The position numbers and the translations under genes are program-made. Positions 6,040 through 14,187 of a stretch of 23,720 nucleotides of DNA are shown here, one piece after another. Under the pieces are notes generated by a model. That model had not been told where the DNA came from. It searched no databases and saw nothing but the letters and a program-made list of their open reading frames with translations. The first letter of the stretch is position 1, and every line of letters starts with the position of its first letter. This DNA comes from a virus: IMG/VR virus record IMGVR_UViG_3300031884_001575, positions 1 through 23,720 of that record; one strand, written 5' to 3'.

Positions 6040-6972
6040 ATGTTTGAACCGAAAACCCTGAGCGTTCCAGAGCTTGCAGAGCGATGGAAGATGACGACAA
6101 GGCAAGTACTCGAAGCCGCTGCGCAACTGCGCATTCACCTGCTGTTTGATTTTGACGGCTTGGTGATTGATGACACCGGCGAAAAGTTGATGCAATACGA
6201 TTTGAATAACAAGCGTGAGCACGCCCGCCTGACGGAATTTATTGAAAGTGCCGAAGCGAAGTTCAAACGGCGCATTGCCGGTCTATTGTCACCGTGGGAA
6301 AGTTTGGCTGACGATGAAGCGGTGGAACTTCAGATCCAGGTGAGGAGTGCTCAATCTAAGATTCAGGATTTGCAAGATGTGTTTGATGTAGTGACTAGGG
6401 AGCGTTTGAAATGGCGGTATCGTGGTCCACTGATGGCGTCGCCTGAGACTGTTGACGAACTCAAGCGGATTGGATCCGCTAGGCACCCATTTCGTGCATA
6501 CAAGCCAGACGGTCCGTTTTCCTTGCAAGTGGCTGATGGCATGCCAGCCTTGGATGGACCGATTGTCCGACTGGAGGCCGCGGGCACCAAGTTGAAAGAG
6601 TGGCTGGAGATTGCAGACATGGTGGCGCTCATGGCTGACGTGAAGGCGATTGAAGCCGCTGCCAAGCCCCAGCAATTAGCGCCTGCCGCCAACACCGAGC
6701 CAGATCCGATCACCATTAGTTCAGACGTGCCTACTGTCGACGACAAAGCGAATACACCATGGTGGCAGGAAAAATACGACATTATGGAGATGGCGAAGAA
6801 CAAGGGCGCCAGCCTTAAGGCAAAAGGGTCAAACCCTTCAAATGCCGCAATTTCTAAGGAAATTGCAAATCACATAGCCAATGCCGAAAGGAGCAAGGGT
6901 TCAGTGTTCAGCGCGCCTAATCACGACACCATACGCGGCCTTCTCACGGGATGGAGATGGAAGGCTGAATAG
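6040..6972 (+). CDS. HTH-containing protein of unknown role, 310 residues
   Basis: I chose the ATG at 6040 because GGGGGTG lies immediately upstream; an in-frame Met at 6007 is less likely. Residues 5-30 ('LSVPELAERWKMTTRQVLEAAAQLRIHLLF') look like a MerR/excisionase-type HTH followed by a strand. The centre, about 60-130, is a charged helical region, likely coiled coil. The C-terminus from 225 ('PWWQEKYDIMEMAKNKGASL' through 'HDTIRGLLTGWRWK') resembles a second small helical DNA-binding module. Proteins of this plan are common but uncharacterised in proteobacterial islands. The gene is visibly less GC-rich than its neighbours. It may act as a regulator or nucleoid-type binder, but no function can be assigned. 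Confidence 0.65.
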   Translation: MFEPKTLSVPELAERWKMTTRQVLEAAAQLRIHLLFDFDGLVIDDTGEKLMQYDLNNKREHARLTEFIESAEAKFKRRIAGLLSPWESLADDEAVELQIQVRSAQSKIQDLQDVFDVVTRERLKWRYRGPLMASPETVDELKRIGSARHPFRAYKPDGPFSLQVADGMPALDGPIVRLEAAGTKLKEWLEIADMVALMADVKAIEAAAKPQQLAPAANTEPDPITISSDVPTVDDKANTPWWQEKYDIMEMAKNKGASLKAKGSNPSNAAISKEIANHIANAERSKGSVFSAPNHDTIRGLLTGWRWKAE

Positions 6973-7012
6973 TTGGGCGCGCCCAGGGCACGCCCAATTG
7001 GGCGATTGGGCT
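6973..7012. promoter_or_regulatory. Overlapping palindromes built from TTGGGC half-sites
   Basis: Directly after the previous stop codon lie a 12-bp palindrome TGGGCGCGCCCA (6974-6985) and a perfect 14-bp palindrome CGCCCAATTGGGCG (6991-7004), then another half-site ATTGGGC (7005-7011). TTGGGCG at 6973-6979 can also pair with CGCCCAA at 6991-6997 as an RNA stem. There is no T run, so an operator for the downstream AlpA-like gene is at least as likely as a terminator. Confidence 0.45.
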
Positions 7013-7155
7013 GATACGCGAAAACCCCTTGAAACCCGCATGAACATTGGGTTTTAGACTGTCTCACTGACAACCACGGCAACGCATACGCCCCGAGAAA
7101 CTTGTTCCAACCCTGCTAGGTTAGTGTTGTCAGTTGCAGGGATGGAGCAAGCTCA

Positions 7156-7452
7156 ATGCCCAAGCGTTCCCAGCCCACACAGGCTGATCACAGACCTGAA
7201 GCCCGCAAAGCCGCCCACACAGGCTTCAACTTCGACGACCTGCCAGATTCGGGCTACATGCGTCAACCTCAAGTCTTGGAGGTTGTTCCATTTTCTCCCG
7301 CCACGATGTGGAGAAAAATCAAGAAGGGTGAGTTCGTCTCGCCGGTTCGCCTCTCTGACCGCGTCACCGCCTTTCGGGTTGGCGATGTCCGCGCTTGGCT
7401 TAAAGCCCAGGCAGAAGCATGCGGCGTGGCAGTCTCGGTGGAGGCTGAATAA
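7156..7452 (+). CDS. AlpA-family regulator 1
   Basis: The product has 98 residues. After a basic leader, residues 34-84 match the AlpA/excisionase-like winged-HTH family: 'MRQPQVLEVVPFSPATMWRKIKKGEF' and 'VRLSDRVTAFRVGDVRAWLKAQ'. AlpA proteins activate integrase or excision functions of P4-like and CP4-like elements, or act as late activators in satellites. An ATG at 7258 would give a minimal domain, but the upstream part is kept because the frame is open with normal composition. The start has GGGATGGAGC upstream. The gene opens the replication operon, behind a palindromic region at 6973-7012 that could be its operator. Confidence 0.8.
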   Translation: MPKRSQPTQADHRPEARKAAHTGFNFDDLPDSGYMRQPQVLEVVPFSPATMWRKIKKGEFVSPVRLSDRVTAFRVGDVRAWLKAQAEACGVAVSVEAE

Positions 7453-7454
7453 CC

Positions 7455-7736
7455 ATGCAAGTATTCAAGCCGCCAAATGAAAAAGCCGTCAACGCCCTGG
7501 CAGGCAATTCGACGGCTCCCAAAAGTACACAGCAGTTGGATTCTATCCAATCGAATAACTGCGTGCAATCTCGTGGTGTGCGCCGCATCGCGATTGCCGT
7601 CATTCACCTTGTGGTGCATGGCCTGCGCTACATCACCAAACTTACCGCCAACCTGATCCGCCTGAAGAGCCTGGGCCTGGCGTTGTGGATCACTGCCTAC
7701 GAAATGGCTCCTGACTGCAAAGGGGGCCGCGAGTGA
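7455..7736 (+). CDS. Small unknown protein between alpA-like and parB-like genes
   Basis: The protein has 93 residues, starting two bases after the AlpA-like stop and overlapping the ParB-domain gene by four bases. The N-terminal half is polar; residues 43-85 ('RRIAIAVIHLVVHGLRYITKLTANLIRLKSLGLALWITAYEM') are amphipathic to hydrophobic and could lie on a membrane, though this does not look like a clean transmembrane helix. No family is recognised. Tight spacing on both sides supports a real coding sequence. Confidence 0.6.
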   Translation: MQVFKPPNEKAVNALAGNSTAPKSTQQLDSIQSNNCVQSRGVRRIAIAVIHLVVHGLRYITKLTANLIRLKSLGLALWITAYEMAPDCKGGRE

Positions 7737-8524
7737 AATATTCACAGCACCCACTGAGCTCAGCCTTCCCCGCAATGAGCGCGGAAGAATTCACGGCACT
7801 CAAGGACTCCATTGGCATCAATGGCGTCCTGAACCCCATCACTATTTTCGAAGACATGGTGATTGACGGTTGGCACCGGTACACCGCCGCGACCGAATCC
7901 GGCGTTGACTGCCCTTCGGTGGTTATGGATGACTCCATAGACCCGATTGACTTCGTGAAGGCACAGAACGAGAACCGGCGCCACCTGACCGCATCGCAAC
8001 GTGCAGCGGCGATTGTGAGCATCTACCAATGGGTGCCAAATGGCGCAAATCAGCATGCCAAGGGAGGGGTGGAACCAGGTTCCTACCCTCCAAAAACCAA
8101 TGCCGAATTGGCCTCTATTGCAAAGGTCAGTACCAAGACAATCCAGCAGGCGAAAGTGGCACAAAAGGCCGGCCTGACTGAGGCCGTGAAGGACGGCGCA
8201 ATCACTGTGAAGGAGGCCGCGCAGATTGCATCCGGCAAGTCACTGGTCAAGTCTCATGCAGCCCCAGAAGACGATGGCCCGGACGCCGACGAGCTCGCAG
8301 CCAACGCCATGGCTGCAGCGGAAGACGCCAAGCACCTGGCTGGTTTGCTGGATGCCGATGACAAGCTGGCATTCGCGGTGGCAGAGGTCAAACGCCTGAA
8401 CGCACTTAATGCGAACCTTCAGTTGCGCGTCAACGGCCTGATGAACGAGAAGAACGAAGCCGTTAGGGCTGCCAAGGCCATGGAACGACAAGTGCAGCGC
8501 CTGCGCAAGGAGGCTTCGAAATGA
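7733..8524 (+). CDS. ParB-like nuclease/N-terminal-domain protein
   Basis: The 263-residue protein begins with a GTG at 7733. Residues 1-65 carry the ParB/Srx fold signature ('GVLNPITIF' and 'VIDGWHRYTAA'), followed by the ParB-typical 'AQNENRRHLTASQRAAAI' at about 77-94. An HTH-like block follows near 112-150 ('NAELASIAKVSTKTIQQAKV'), then an Ala/Asp-rich linker and a C-terminal coiled coil (225-263). Phage proteins of this type act in replication, gene regulation or DNA modification rather than in classical partition. No ParA is seen next to it. It lies in one operon with the helicase, which starts by ATGA overlap at 8521. Confidence 0.82.
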   Translation: MKYSQHPLSSAFPAMSAEEFTALKDSIGINGVLNPITIFEDMVIDGWHRYTAATESGVDCPSVVMDDSIDPIDFVKAQNENRRHLTASQRAAAIVSIYQWVPNGANQHAKGGVEPGSYPPKTNAELASIAKVSTKTIQQAKVAQKAGLTEAVKDGAITVKEAAQIASGKSLVKSHAAPEDDGPDADELAANAMAAAEDAKHLAGLLDADDKLAFAVAEVKRLNALNANLQLRVNGLMNEKNEAVRAAKAMERQVQRLRKEASK

Positions 8525-10059
8525 ACGCCTTCAACAAGAACCTCTGGGAAGAAAAGCCCGACTATCTGGCAACGACATTCCCACCGGCGCGCCCGTTCCA
8601 GTTGGCGGCACATCAAGCATTGCGGGATGGATTCAAAGCTGGCCACCGCTGCCAGGTCATCATGGCACCGACCGGCGCCGGAAAGACATACCTTGCGCAC
8701 AAGATTGCACTGGAGGCCCTGCTGAAAGGTTGCCGCGTGGTGTTCGTGTGTGACCGCACGACGCTGATCAACCAGACCAGCGCGGCAGCAGATGCCTACG
8801 GACTGTCGGCGCACGGAATTGTGCAAGCGGACCACTGGCGTCGCAACGGGCACCGGTATCAGATCGCAAGTGCCCAGACTCTGGCCAAGCGCGGCTACTG
8901 GCCTGACGCTGACGTCATCATCATTGATGAGGTGCACACACAGCTTTCGGTCTGGACTGAGCACATCCAGAGCACCAAAGCGGCCTGCATCGGGTTGTCG
9001 GCGACACCGTTCAGCGCGGGTCTCGGGAAGTTGTTCACCAATCTGATCAACGCCACCACCATGCACGAGCTGACACAGCAGGGCGTTTTGGTGCCCATGC
9101 GCGTGATGTCCTGCAAGCGCGCCGACATGTCCGGCGCCGCCACCGCAGGCGGGGAGTGGACAGATGCGGCCGCAGAGCAGCGCGGCATGGAAATCGTTGG
9201 CGACGTCGTAACCGAGTGGCTGAAATATGCCCAGGGCCGCAAGACCATCGTATTCGGCGCCACCATCAAGCACTGCCAGGAGCTGGCCCGCCAGTTTTTG
9301 GATGCCGGTGTGATGGCTGCCGTGTTCACCAGCGAGACGACAGCCCCAGAGCGCGACCTGCTTATCAAGGAATACAGCAAGGCCGATTCCCTCCTTCGCG
9401 TGCTCATCAGTGTTGAAGCGCTGGCCAAGGGGTTCGATGTGCCAGATGTGGGTTGCGTGGTGGACTGCCGGCCGCTGCGCAAGTCGCTGTCGACGGCTAT
9501 CCAGATGTGGGGCCGCGGGCTCCGCTCATCCCCTGAGACCGGCAAAACAGACTGCTTGCTTCTGGACCACAGCGGCAACATCGTGCGCTTTGCGGAGGAT
9601 TACAGCGAAATCTTCTTCAATGGCCTTGAGGCACTGGACAGTGGCGAAAAGCTGGACAAGCAGATCCGCCGTGATGATGACGACAGGCAAGAGTCTGACG
9701 GCTGCCCAAAGTGTTCCTACAAGCCATTCTTCAAGCGTTGCATGTCTTGTGGCTACGAGAAGCAGGCCCCTGCGTTGGTCGAAGCTGTTCCGGGTGAGAT
9801 GCAAGAGATCTTTATTGGCAAGAAGAAGATGGCCGACGACCATCGCCACCTCTGGGAGCAGGTTTGTTCCTATTCGCGGGCCCACAGCGTCCCTGGCAAG
9901 CAGTATGGCCGTGCATGGCATCTGTTCCAGAAGATCGCAGGCCGGGACCCGCTCCAGGTGTGGCGCCTTGAGTCCACGCCCGTAGTCCCAATCACTGCCA
10001 ACGTTCGCAACAAAATCACGAGCCTGAACGTCGCGTACGCGAAAGCGAGGCGCGCATGA
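8521..10059 (+). CDS. Superfamily 2 DNA helicase with zinc finger
   Basis: The 512-residue product has Walker A 'APTGAGKT' (49-56), the DEVH Walker B box (136-139), motif III 'SATPF' (160-164), motif V 'SVEALAKGFDVP' (about 297-308) and motif VI 'QMWGRGLRS' (328-336). After the helicase core, Cys395, Cys398, Cys407 and Cys410 form a CxxC...CxxC zinc-binding site. This is the phage-type DEAD/DEAH-like helicase often found with Toprim primases, where it would unwind DNA at the replication fork or origin. A restriction-enzyme R subunit is an alternative family, but there is no methylase or specificity gene nearby. It overlaps the ParB-like gene and the primase gene by four bases each. Confidence 0.88.
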   Translation: MNAFNKNLWEEKPDYLATTFPPARPFQLAAHQALRDGFKAGHRCQVIMAPTGAGKTYLAHKIALEALLKGCRVVFVCDRTTLINQTSAAADAYGLSAHGIVQADHWRRNGHRYQIASAQTLAKRGYWPDADVIIIDEVHTQLSVWTEHIQSTKAACIGLSATPFSAGLGKLFTNLINATTMHELTQQGVLVPMRVMSCKRADMSGAATAGGEWTDAAAEQRGMEIVGDVVTEWLKYAQGRKTIVFGATIKHCQELARQFLDAGVMAAVFTSETTAPERDLLIKEYSKADSLLRVLISVEALAKGFDVPDVGCVVDCRPLRKSLSTAIQMWGRGLRSSPETGKTDCLLLDHSGNIVRFAEDYSEIFFNGLEALDSGEKLDKQIRRDDDDRQESDGCPKCSYKPFFKRCMSCGYEKQAPALVEAVPGEMQEIFIGKKKMADDHRHLWEQVCSYSRAHSVPGKQYGRAWHLFQKIAGRDPLQVWRLESTPVVPITANVRNKITSLNVAYAKARRA

Positions 10060-10925
10060 ACGCATTCCTCCTGTTTGCCCGGGCCCACGGCCTGGAGCTC
10101 GATGCGAGTCGCCTGATGGTTGGTGAGCGTGTGCGCCGCTGCGGCACCATCGACAAGCCCTGGTCAACCAACGGTGCGTACTTTTGGGATGGTGAACGCG
10201 GCTGGGTCTTCAACTGGGCAGAGGAAGCCAAGGCGTATTGGTTCAACGATGTCAATGCAGCGCCATGGACCGAAGCCGAGAAAGCCGCGTGGAAGGCCAA
10301 GCGCGCTGCGGCTGCGACCAACCTGGAGGCTAATTACCAACGTGCTGCCGTTCGCGCTGCCGAGCTGATTCGCAGCACTACCCCGGGCCCACATGACTAC
10401 CTGCACAGGAAGGGCTTTCCAGATGCCCAGGGCATGGTGGCAAAAGACGGCGCGCTGGTCATCCCCATGCGCAATATGGATACCAACGCTTTGCAGGGTG
10501 TTCAGCTGATCCTGTGGAATGAGGCTGAGCGCAAGTGGGAAAAGAAGATGATCCCCGGTATGCGGGCCAAGGGCGCCGTTTTCTGGATCGGCGACAAGCA
10601 AGCCCCGGAGACGTTTCTGGTCGAAGGCTATGCAACAGGGCTGAGCGTGGTGGCCGCGCTGCGCAGCGTGGGTCTGCGGGCTTCCGTGCTGATCGCCTTC
10701 AGTGCCAACAATCTGGTGCTGGTTGCCCCCCATGTGAAGGGCCGGGCGTTTGTCTTTGCCGACAACGATGTATCAGGCACCGGTCAGCGCGCCGCAGAGG
10801 CGACGAAATTGCCGTGGTGCATGAGCCCCGGGGCTGGCGAGGATGCCAATGACCTGCATATGCGTGCCGGCCTGATGGCGGTCTGTCAGCAGATCATGGA
10901 AGTTCGCAGGAGGGCGCGCCCATGA
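10056..10925 (+). CDS. Toprim-domain DNA primase
   Basis: The 289-residue protein has an N-terminal region with 'LMVGERVRRCG' and 'GAYFWDGERGWVFNW', which resembles the primase-associated domain of phage/plasmid Toprim primases. It then has a catalytic Toprim domain: the Glu in 'FLVEGYATGLSVVAAL' (Glu190) and the DxD in 'VFADNDVSGTG' (Asp236, Asp238). These residues bind magnesium for primer synthesis. No CHC2 zinc finger or helicase domain is present; the SF2 helicase encoded just upstream may supply the latter activity. The start overlaps the helicase stop (ATGA) and the end overlaps the second initiator-like gene. Confidence 0.88.
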   Translation: MNAFLLFARAHGLELDASRLMVGERVRRCGTIDKPWSTNGAYFWDGERGWVFNWAEEAKAYWFNDVNAAPWTEAEKAAWKAKRAAAATNLEANYQRAAVRAAELIRSTTPGPHDYLHRKGFPDAQGMVAKDGALVIPMRNMDTNALQGVQLILWNEAERKWEKKMIPGMRAKGAVFWIGDKQAPETFLVEGYATGLSVVAALRSVGLRASVLIAFSANNLVLVAPHVKGRAFVFADNDVSGTGQRAAEATKLPWCMSPGAGEDANDLHMRAGLMAVCQQIMEVRRRARP

Positions 10926-11761
10926 GCAGGTACACAAAGCCACAGCGTGACCCACGCGGCCACAGCATGCGCATCTATGACGACGTCTACGATAGCCACG
11001 CCTTCGCCGCACTTTCGCCGCATGATGTGCTGGCCTACCTAGCACTGCTGCGCGAGCTGAAGCAATACAACAATGGCGACCTGTCCCTACCGCTGACCCG
11101 CGCCAGCAAGCGCGGTATCAGCCATTCCAAGACCCTGGCCCGCAGCCTGCGCGCCCTGTGCGCCGTGGGACTGGTGGCAATCACTCGCAAGGGTGGATGC
11201 GCACGTGACGGAGAGCGCCTTCCGACACTGTACCGAGTGACCGACCGCGTGTGCTACGACATTCCAAAGTTGATGCTTCACGCCGTCAAGGAAACCAACG
11301 AATGGAAGCGCATCGCCAGTGTCGAACAGGCCATAGACCTCATTGCCGCTGCTGAACTTGCCGCAAAGAAAGCCTATGCAGAAAAAATTAGCCTAGGGCA
11401 CGCCGTGCTGCATACCGCATCACTAGGTGCCCTGGTAAGCCCAAATACTAGGGCACCTAGTGATCCATGGAATGATGGACTAGGGCACGGCGTGACTATG
11501 GTTGAAAAGGGCTCAAATCCAATAGGCATGCGGGTTGTGGGCGGGTTTTCTGATGAAGGTGAAAAAGCAATCCATAGGGCACCGCGTATGCCTCCTTTAT
11601 ATGTTGCCATCCCTACGCCGTATTTGGACTCTGTGAAGTACGTCCCTCGCTACCACTGGCTTACGAAAAACCAAATCGGCTTCATTGCAAATCTGATCGG
11701 CAAAGCCCAACCCCACGCCGCCGAGCACTTCGCCGGCAAACACGATCCCATCAACTTTTGA
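10922..11761 (+). CDS. Winged-helix replication-initiator-like protein 2, with internal iterons
   Basis: The product has 279 residues. Residues 18-110 have the same plan as the protein at 5135: 'LSPHDVLAYLALLRELKQY', 'NGDLSLPLTRASKRG', 'SKTLARSLRALCAVGLV', then a strand pair ending 'PTLYRVTDRV'. Identity between the two is limited, so they are distant relatives at best. Residues 157-225 are encoded by DNA holding five copies of a TAGGGCAC repeat, and the C-terminal 40 residues ('VPRYHWLTKNQIGFIANLIGK') are again ordinary. Position behind helicase and primase supports a role in replication initiation. Start is an ATGA overlap with the primase gene and has GGAGGGCG upstream. Confidence 0.68.
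   Translation: MSRYTKPQRDPRGHSMRIYDDVYDSHAFAALSPHDVLAYLALLRELKQYNNGDLSLPLTRASKRGISHSKTLARSLRALCAVGLVAITRKGGCARDGERLPTLYRVTDRVCYDIPKLMLHAVKETNEWKRIASVEQAIDLIAAAELAAKKAYAEKISLGHAVLHTASLGALVSPNTRAPSDPWNDGLGHGVTMVEKGSNPIGMRVVGGFSDEGEKAIHRAPRMPPLYVAIPTPYLDSVKYVPRYHWLTKNQIGFIANLIGKAQPHAAEHFAGKHDPINF
11394..11582. repeat. Iteron array 2: TAGGGCAC repeats with a 12-bp inverted pair
   Basis: Copies on the + strand are TAGGGCAC at 11394-11401, 11449-11456, 11481-11488 and 11575-11582. A reverse copy is at 11421-11436, where CACTAGGTGCCC (11421-11432) is a perfect inverted repeat of GGGCACCTAGTG (11451-11462) across an 18-base loop. The copy at 11447-11461 is itself palindromic (ACTAGG-GCA-CCTAGT). The sequence is unrelated to array 1. 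All lie inside the initiator-like gene, again as in lambda O. Confidence 0.72.
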
Positions 11762-11774
11762 GGACACCACCACC

Positions 11775-11969
11775 ATGAACATCACCGCCCGCACCTGTGC
11801 CAACTGCACATCCTTTGATCCAACAGCCAAGGACGGCTACACCTGCTTGGCCGGCGTCGGCATCCCCGCGCGCGATCCCGGTCGTCAGAACGTGTACTGC
11901 AGCCCAGCCGCTGGCGATTGCTGCGATTCCCATCAAACCGCCGTGGAAGCGGCAACACACGGACTTTGA
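11775..11969 (+). CDS. Small Cys-rich protein
   Basis: The 64-residue protein has seven Cys: 'TCANCTS' near residues 8-11, 'YTCLAG', 'VYCSP' and 'GDCCDS'. Its CxxC plus later Cys and His resemble a small zinc-ribbon or iron-sulphur-like fold. The ATG at 11775 follows the initiator-like gene by 13 bases with GAGGACACC upstream. No named family is certain; similar tiny Cys-rich proteins are frequent in phage replication regions. Confidence 0.7.
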   Translation: MNITARTCANCTSFDPTAKDGYTCLAGVGIPARDPGRQNVYCSPAAGDCCDSHQTAVEAATHGL

Positions 11970-11971
11970 TC

Positions 11972-12574
11972 ATGACAACACCCAAGCTCACCGCCGACCA
12001 AAGAGCCGCATTGCTGCACCTGGTATCCATGCGGGCCGAGGCTCGCTACCTGGTTCGAAACAAGGAAGCCAACAGGGCCTATATCCGCATGCTGAAGGCC
12101 GCCCACGCACAAGCCATCAGGACCGGCGACACCAAAGCCGAGGCGCTGCACAAGATTGACCTGGCCGAAGCCAAAGACGCCCAAATCGAATTGGAATTCG
12201 ACATCATTGAAACAGGCATGGCGTTCATGCAGTCATGCAGCCATTACGACAAGTTGCCCCGTGAAGTGTGGCTACGGGCGCTGTCGGTCAACGAAAGCGA
12301 GTGGTCCAACCCCCAAATGCTGAAGTACGGCGACAGCGTGCGCAACGTGGTTGCCGTGCTGAAAATGGAAAACAGTGCGACAGGCAAAGAGGATGACTAC
12401 GAGCTTGTGTACAGGCCGCTGAACTGGTGCTGCACCATGGCGATGATGAACGCCATGCAGACAATCCCAGCACTGGGCAAGGCCACGCACAACATGGCCA
12501 ACGAGATGTTTGATGGTGCGTTTGGCGATTGGAAAGCACCCTCGATGCTGGAGCAGATTGGGGTGAGTCGGTAA
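11972..12574 (+). CDS. Unknown phage protein, 200 residues
   Basis: The start at 11972 lies two bases after the previous stop; an in-frame Met at 11918 would run through the Cys-rich gene and is rejected. The protein is strongly helical and charged through residue 80 ('AEARYLVRNKEANRAYIRMLKAAHAQAI'), and has 'CCTMAMMNAMQTIPALGKATHNMANEMFDGAFG' near the C-terminus. No motif is recognised. It overlaps the next gene by a single base (TAATG). Confidence 0.65.
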   Translation: MTTPKLTADQRAALLHLVSMRAEARYLVRNKEANRAYIRMLKAAHAQAIRTGDTKAEALHKIDLAEAKDAQIELEFDIIETGMAFMQSCSHYDKLPREVWLRALSVNESEWSNPQMLKYGDSVRNVVAVLKMENSATGKEDDYELVYRPLNWCCTMAMMNAMQTIPALGKATHNMANEMFDGAFGDWKAPSMLEQIGVSR

Positions 12575-12858
12575 TGGCCAGCACACACATGCAGATAGTC
12601 GCCGCTGCATTGCGCTGGCACACGGCCCGGCAGAGGCGCATGGAAATTGGCGCCGAGCAAAGGCGCTACCAAGAGGCCAGCAAGCGCCGCACGGGCTTTG
12701 GAGGTGCAAGCTGGGACATAGGGCAGCACTTGACCGAATCGAAGCGCCTGGAGCTTGCTGCAGCCCGCGCCCTGTTCAAGCTGTTCGAGGCCGAGCGCGC
12801 CGGGCTGGGTGGCGCGCCGGATGGCGGTGTGGTGGACGCGGTGCTGCTGCTGGAGTAA
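12574..12858 (+). CDS. Small helical unknown protein
   Basis: The 94-residue protein begins at the TAATG overlap at 12574, with GGGGTGAG as likely ribosome binding site. It is rich in Arg and Ala and predicted helical: 'LRWHTARQRRMEIGAEQRRYQEASKRR' and 'ESKRLELAAARALFKLFEAER'. It may bind nucleic acid given its basic first half; no family is recognised. It is one cistron of the continuous operon. Confidence 0.65.
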   Translation: MASTHMQIVAAALRWHTARQRRMEIGAEQRRYQEASKRRTGFGGASWDIGQHLTESKRLELAAARALFKLFEAERAGLGGAPDGGVVDAVLLLE

Positions 12859-12866
12859 ATCAGAAC

Positions 12867-13772
12867 ATGAAACACCCTGATTCAAACCCCGACCACCGCA
12901 AGGTGCTGGACCTGCGTCGGCGCCATTCCCTGCGGGAGGTCGCTGACCTTACCGGCATGCCAATTGGCACAGTCAAGACGATATGCAGCCGCTCAGGCGC
13001 TTTTCGTGACAACCTGGCGCACCGCCAGCTCTTCAGCCTGCCGCCGATTCAGGTTAGCGAGTCGACAGCATTGACGGTGCCCACGCTGCCGCCTCAGGAG
13101 GCGGTGACCGGCGACAAGGAGCTTGACGCAGTGCTGTGGCTGCGCGAAGTTATCAAGACCGGGCAGGCCGAACTGATAGGCAAGGCCATGGTAGCGGCCA
13201 AGCGCATCCAGACGCCGCTCAAGGATCTGGAAGACAGATACATGAAACACCTGGTTTCAAAGAATCCTGGCAACTGGACGGTGATGTTCGCGACTTTCGG
13301 CTTTGCCGACCTGGAGGGCTTGGCTGGCAAGTCCGCCGATAAGTTGTCGCGCCAGCATGAGGCCTTGTCACGCTTCGGCAGTGTGGACGCCTTGTTTTCC
13401 GATACACCCGCCGAGCGGTTTTGCATTGACGCGATGAAGGGCTTGAAGCGCAAGGGCGACTTTGGCGACTACGACGAGGCCCAGGTGGACGCTCGATTTA
13501 AGGCGCGCCCGGACCTTGCACCCAACACCCTGAGCGACTGCCTGCACGAGTTGGCCTACTGGAGCAACCTGTACACGCTGCGCAATTCCCATGATTTGGG
13601 AGATCCAGGACCGCAAGCCAGTGCCCGCGAAGACTTTGCTTTTCGATGCCTTGCGCAAATTCGGCCCCGCACAAAGCCCGAGGCGGTGGCCGTGCTGCGC
13701 TACCTGGAAAGCTCTGAGCGCCTGGACTATGAGCACACCAGCGCAATTTTGTTGAATCTTGTTGGTGGGTAA
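12867..13772 (+). CDS. HTH protein of unknown role, 301 residues
   Basis: Residues 11-42 ('RKVLDLRRRHSLREVADLTGMPIGTVKTICSRSG') form a helix-turn-helix of the sigma-region-4 / transposase-like type. The rest, from about 80, is helical, with 'DKELDAVLWLREVIKTG' and 'LVSKNPGNWTVMFATFGFADLEGLAGKSADKL'. No catalytic motif is visible. The position, late in the replication operon and before the tail module, would suit an activator of later genes. This is inference; it could equally be a DNA-packaging or replication accessory. Confidence 0.65.
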   Translation: MKHPDSNPDHRKVLDLRRRHSLREVADLTGMPIGTVKTICSRSGAFRDNLAHRQLFSLPPIQVSESTALTVPTLPPQEAVTGDKELDAVLWLREVIKTGQAELIGKAMVAAKRIQTPLKDLEDRYMKHLVSKNPGNWTVMFATFGFADLEGLAGKSADKLSRQHEALSRFGSVDALFSDTPAERFCIDAMKGLKRKGDFGDYDEAQVDARFKARPDLAPNTLSDCLHELAYWSNLYTLRNSHDLGDPGPQASAREDFAFRCLAQIRPRTKPEAVAVLRYLESSERLDYEHTSAILLNLVGG

Positions 13773-13775
13773 ATC

Positions 13776-14159
13776 ATGGGCCACAGCACACCATCATTCA
13801 TCCTCGATCGGTTTGATTTAACCCAACCCAAAGAGAAGGGCACTCGCGCCGCCGGTCGACCAAAGACCCGCACTGCCAGCTATCTGGCAGGCTTGCTGCG
13901 CGACTATGCAGTCATGGCAGATTGGTTCCACCTGTCCCATGGCAGGGCCGCCAAGTCGGATGTTGAGCTACTCAATGCCTTTCTTCAAAGCGAATTCCAG
14001 AAGCATGGTCTGCGTGCCTGCCGCGTTGAATCGGCGGAAGTGCAGGGGCGTATCAAGACCCTTCGCAATCATCTGTCTGAGGCTCGGCATGTTTGTGCGG
14101 CTATCCCTGAAACCCTACTTTTTCCGGGATGCAATGCCAATCACACTGATGCTCATTAG
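13776..14159 (+). CDS. Unknown phage protein, 127 residues
   Basis: The ATG at 13776 follows the HTH gene by three bases; GTTGGTGGG is a weak upstream site. The protein has a basic 'RAAGRPKTRTAS' segment at about 25-36, an AT-hook-like GRPK core, then helices ('YLAGLLRDYAVMADWFHLSHG', 'LLNAFLQSEFQKHG'). The family is unknown. It is the last gene of the operon before a 28-base gap, after which the second AlpA-like gene starts. Confidence 0.62.
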   Translation: MGHSTPSFILDRFDLTQPKEKGTRAAGRPKTRTASYLAGLLRDYAVMADWFHLSHGRAAKSDVELLNAFLQSEFQKHGLRACRVESAEVQGRIKTLRNHLSEARHVCAAIPETLLFPGCNANHTDAH

Positions 14160-14187
14160 TGCTTATTAACGAATCGAGGTGTGATAA

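Noticed and set aside
8419-9273. Long antisense open frames over the ParB and helicase genes (also at 98-643, 5641-6222, 9526-10167 and 17446-18120)
   Set aside because: They are opposite to genes with clear motifs, have no recognisable domains, and are typical of GC-rich antisense strands.
8521-10059. Restriction enzyme R subunit
   Set aside because: Although the motor motifs are similar, there is no methylase, specificity or nuclease gene, and the neighbours are primase and ParB-like genes.
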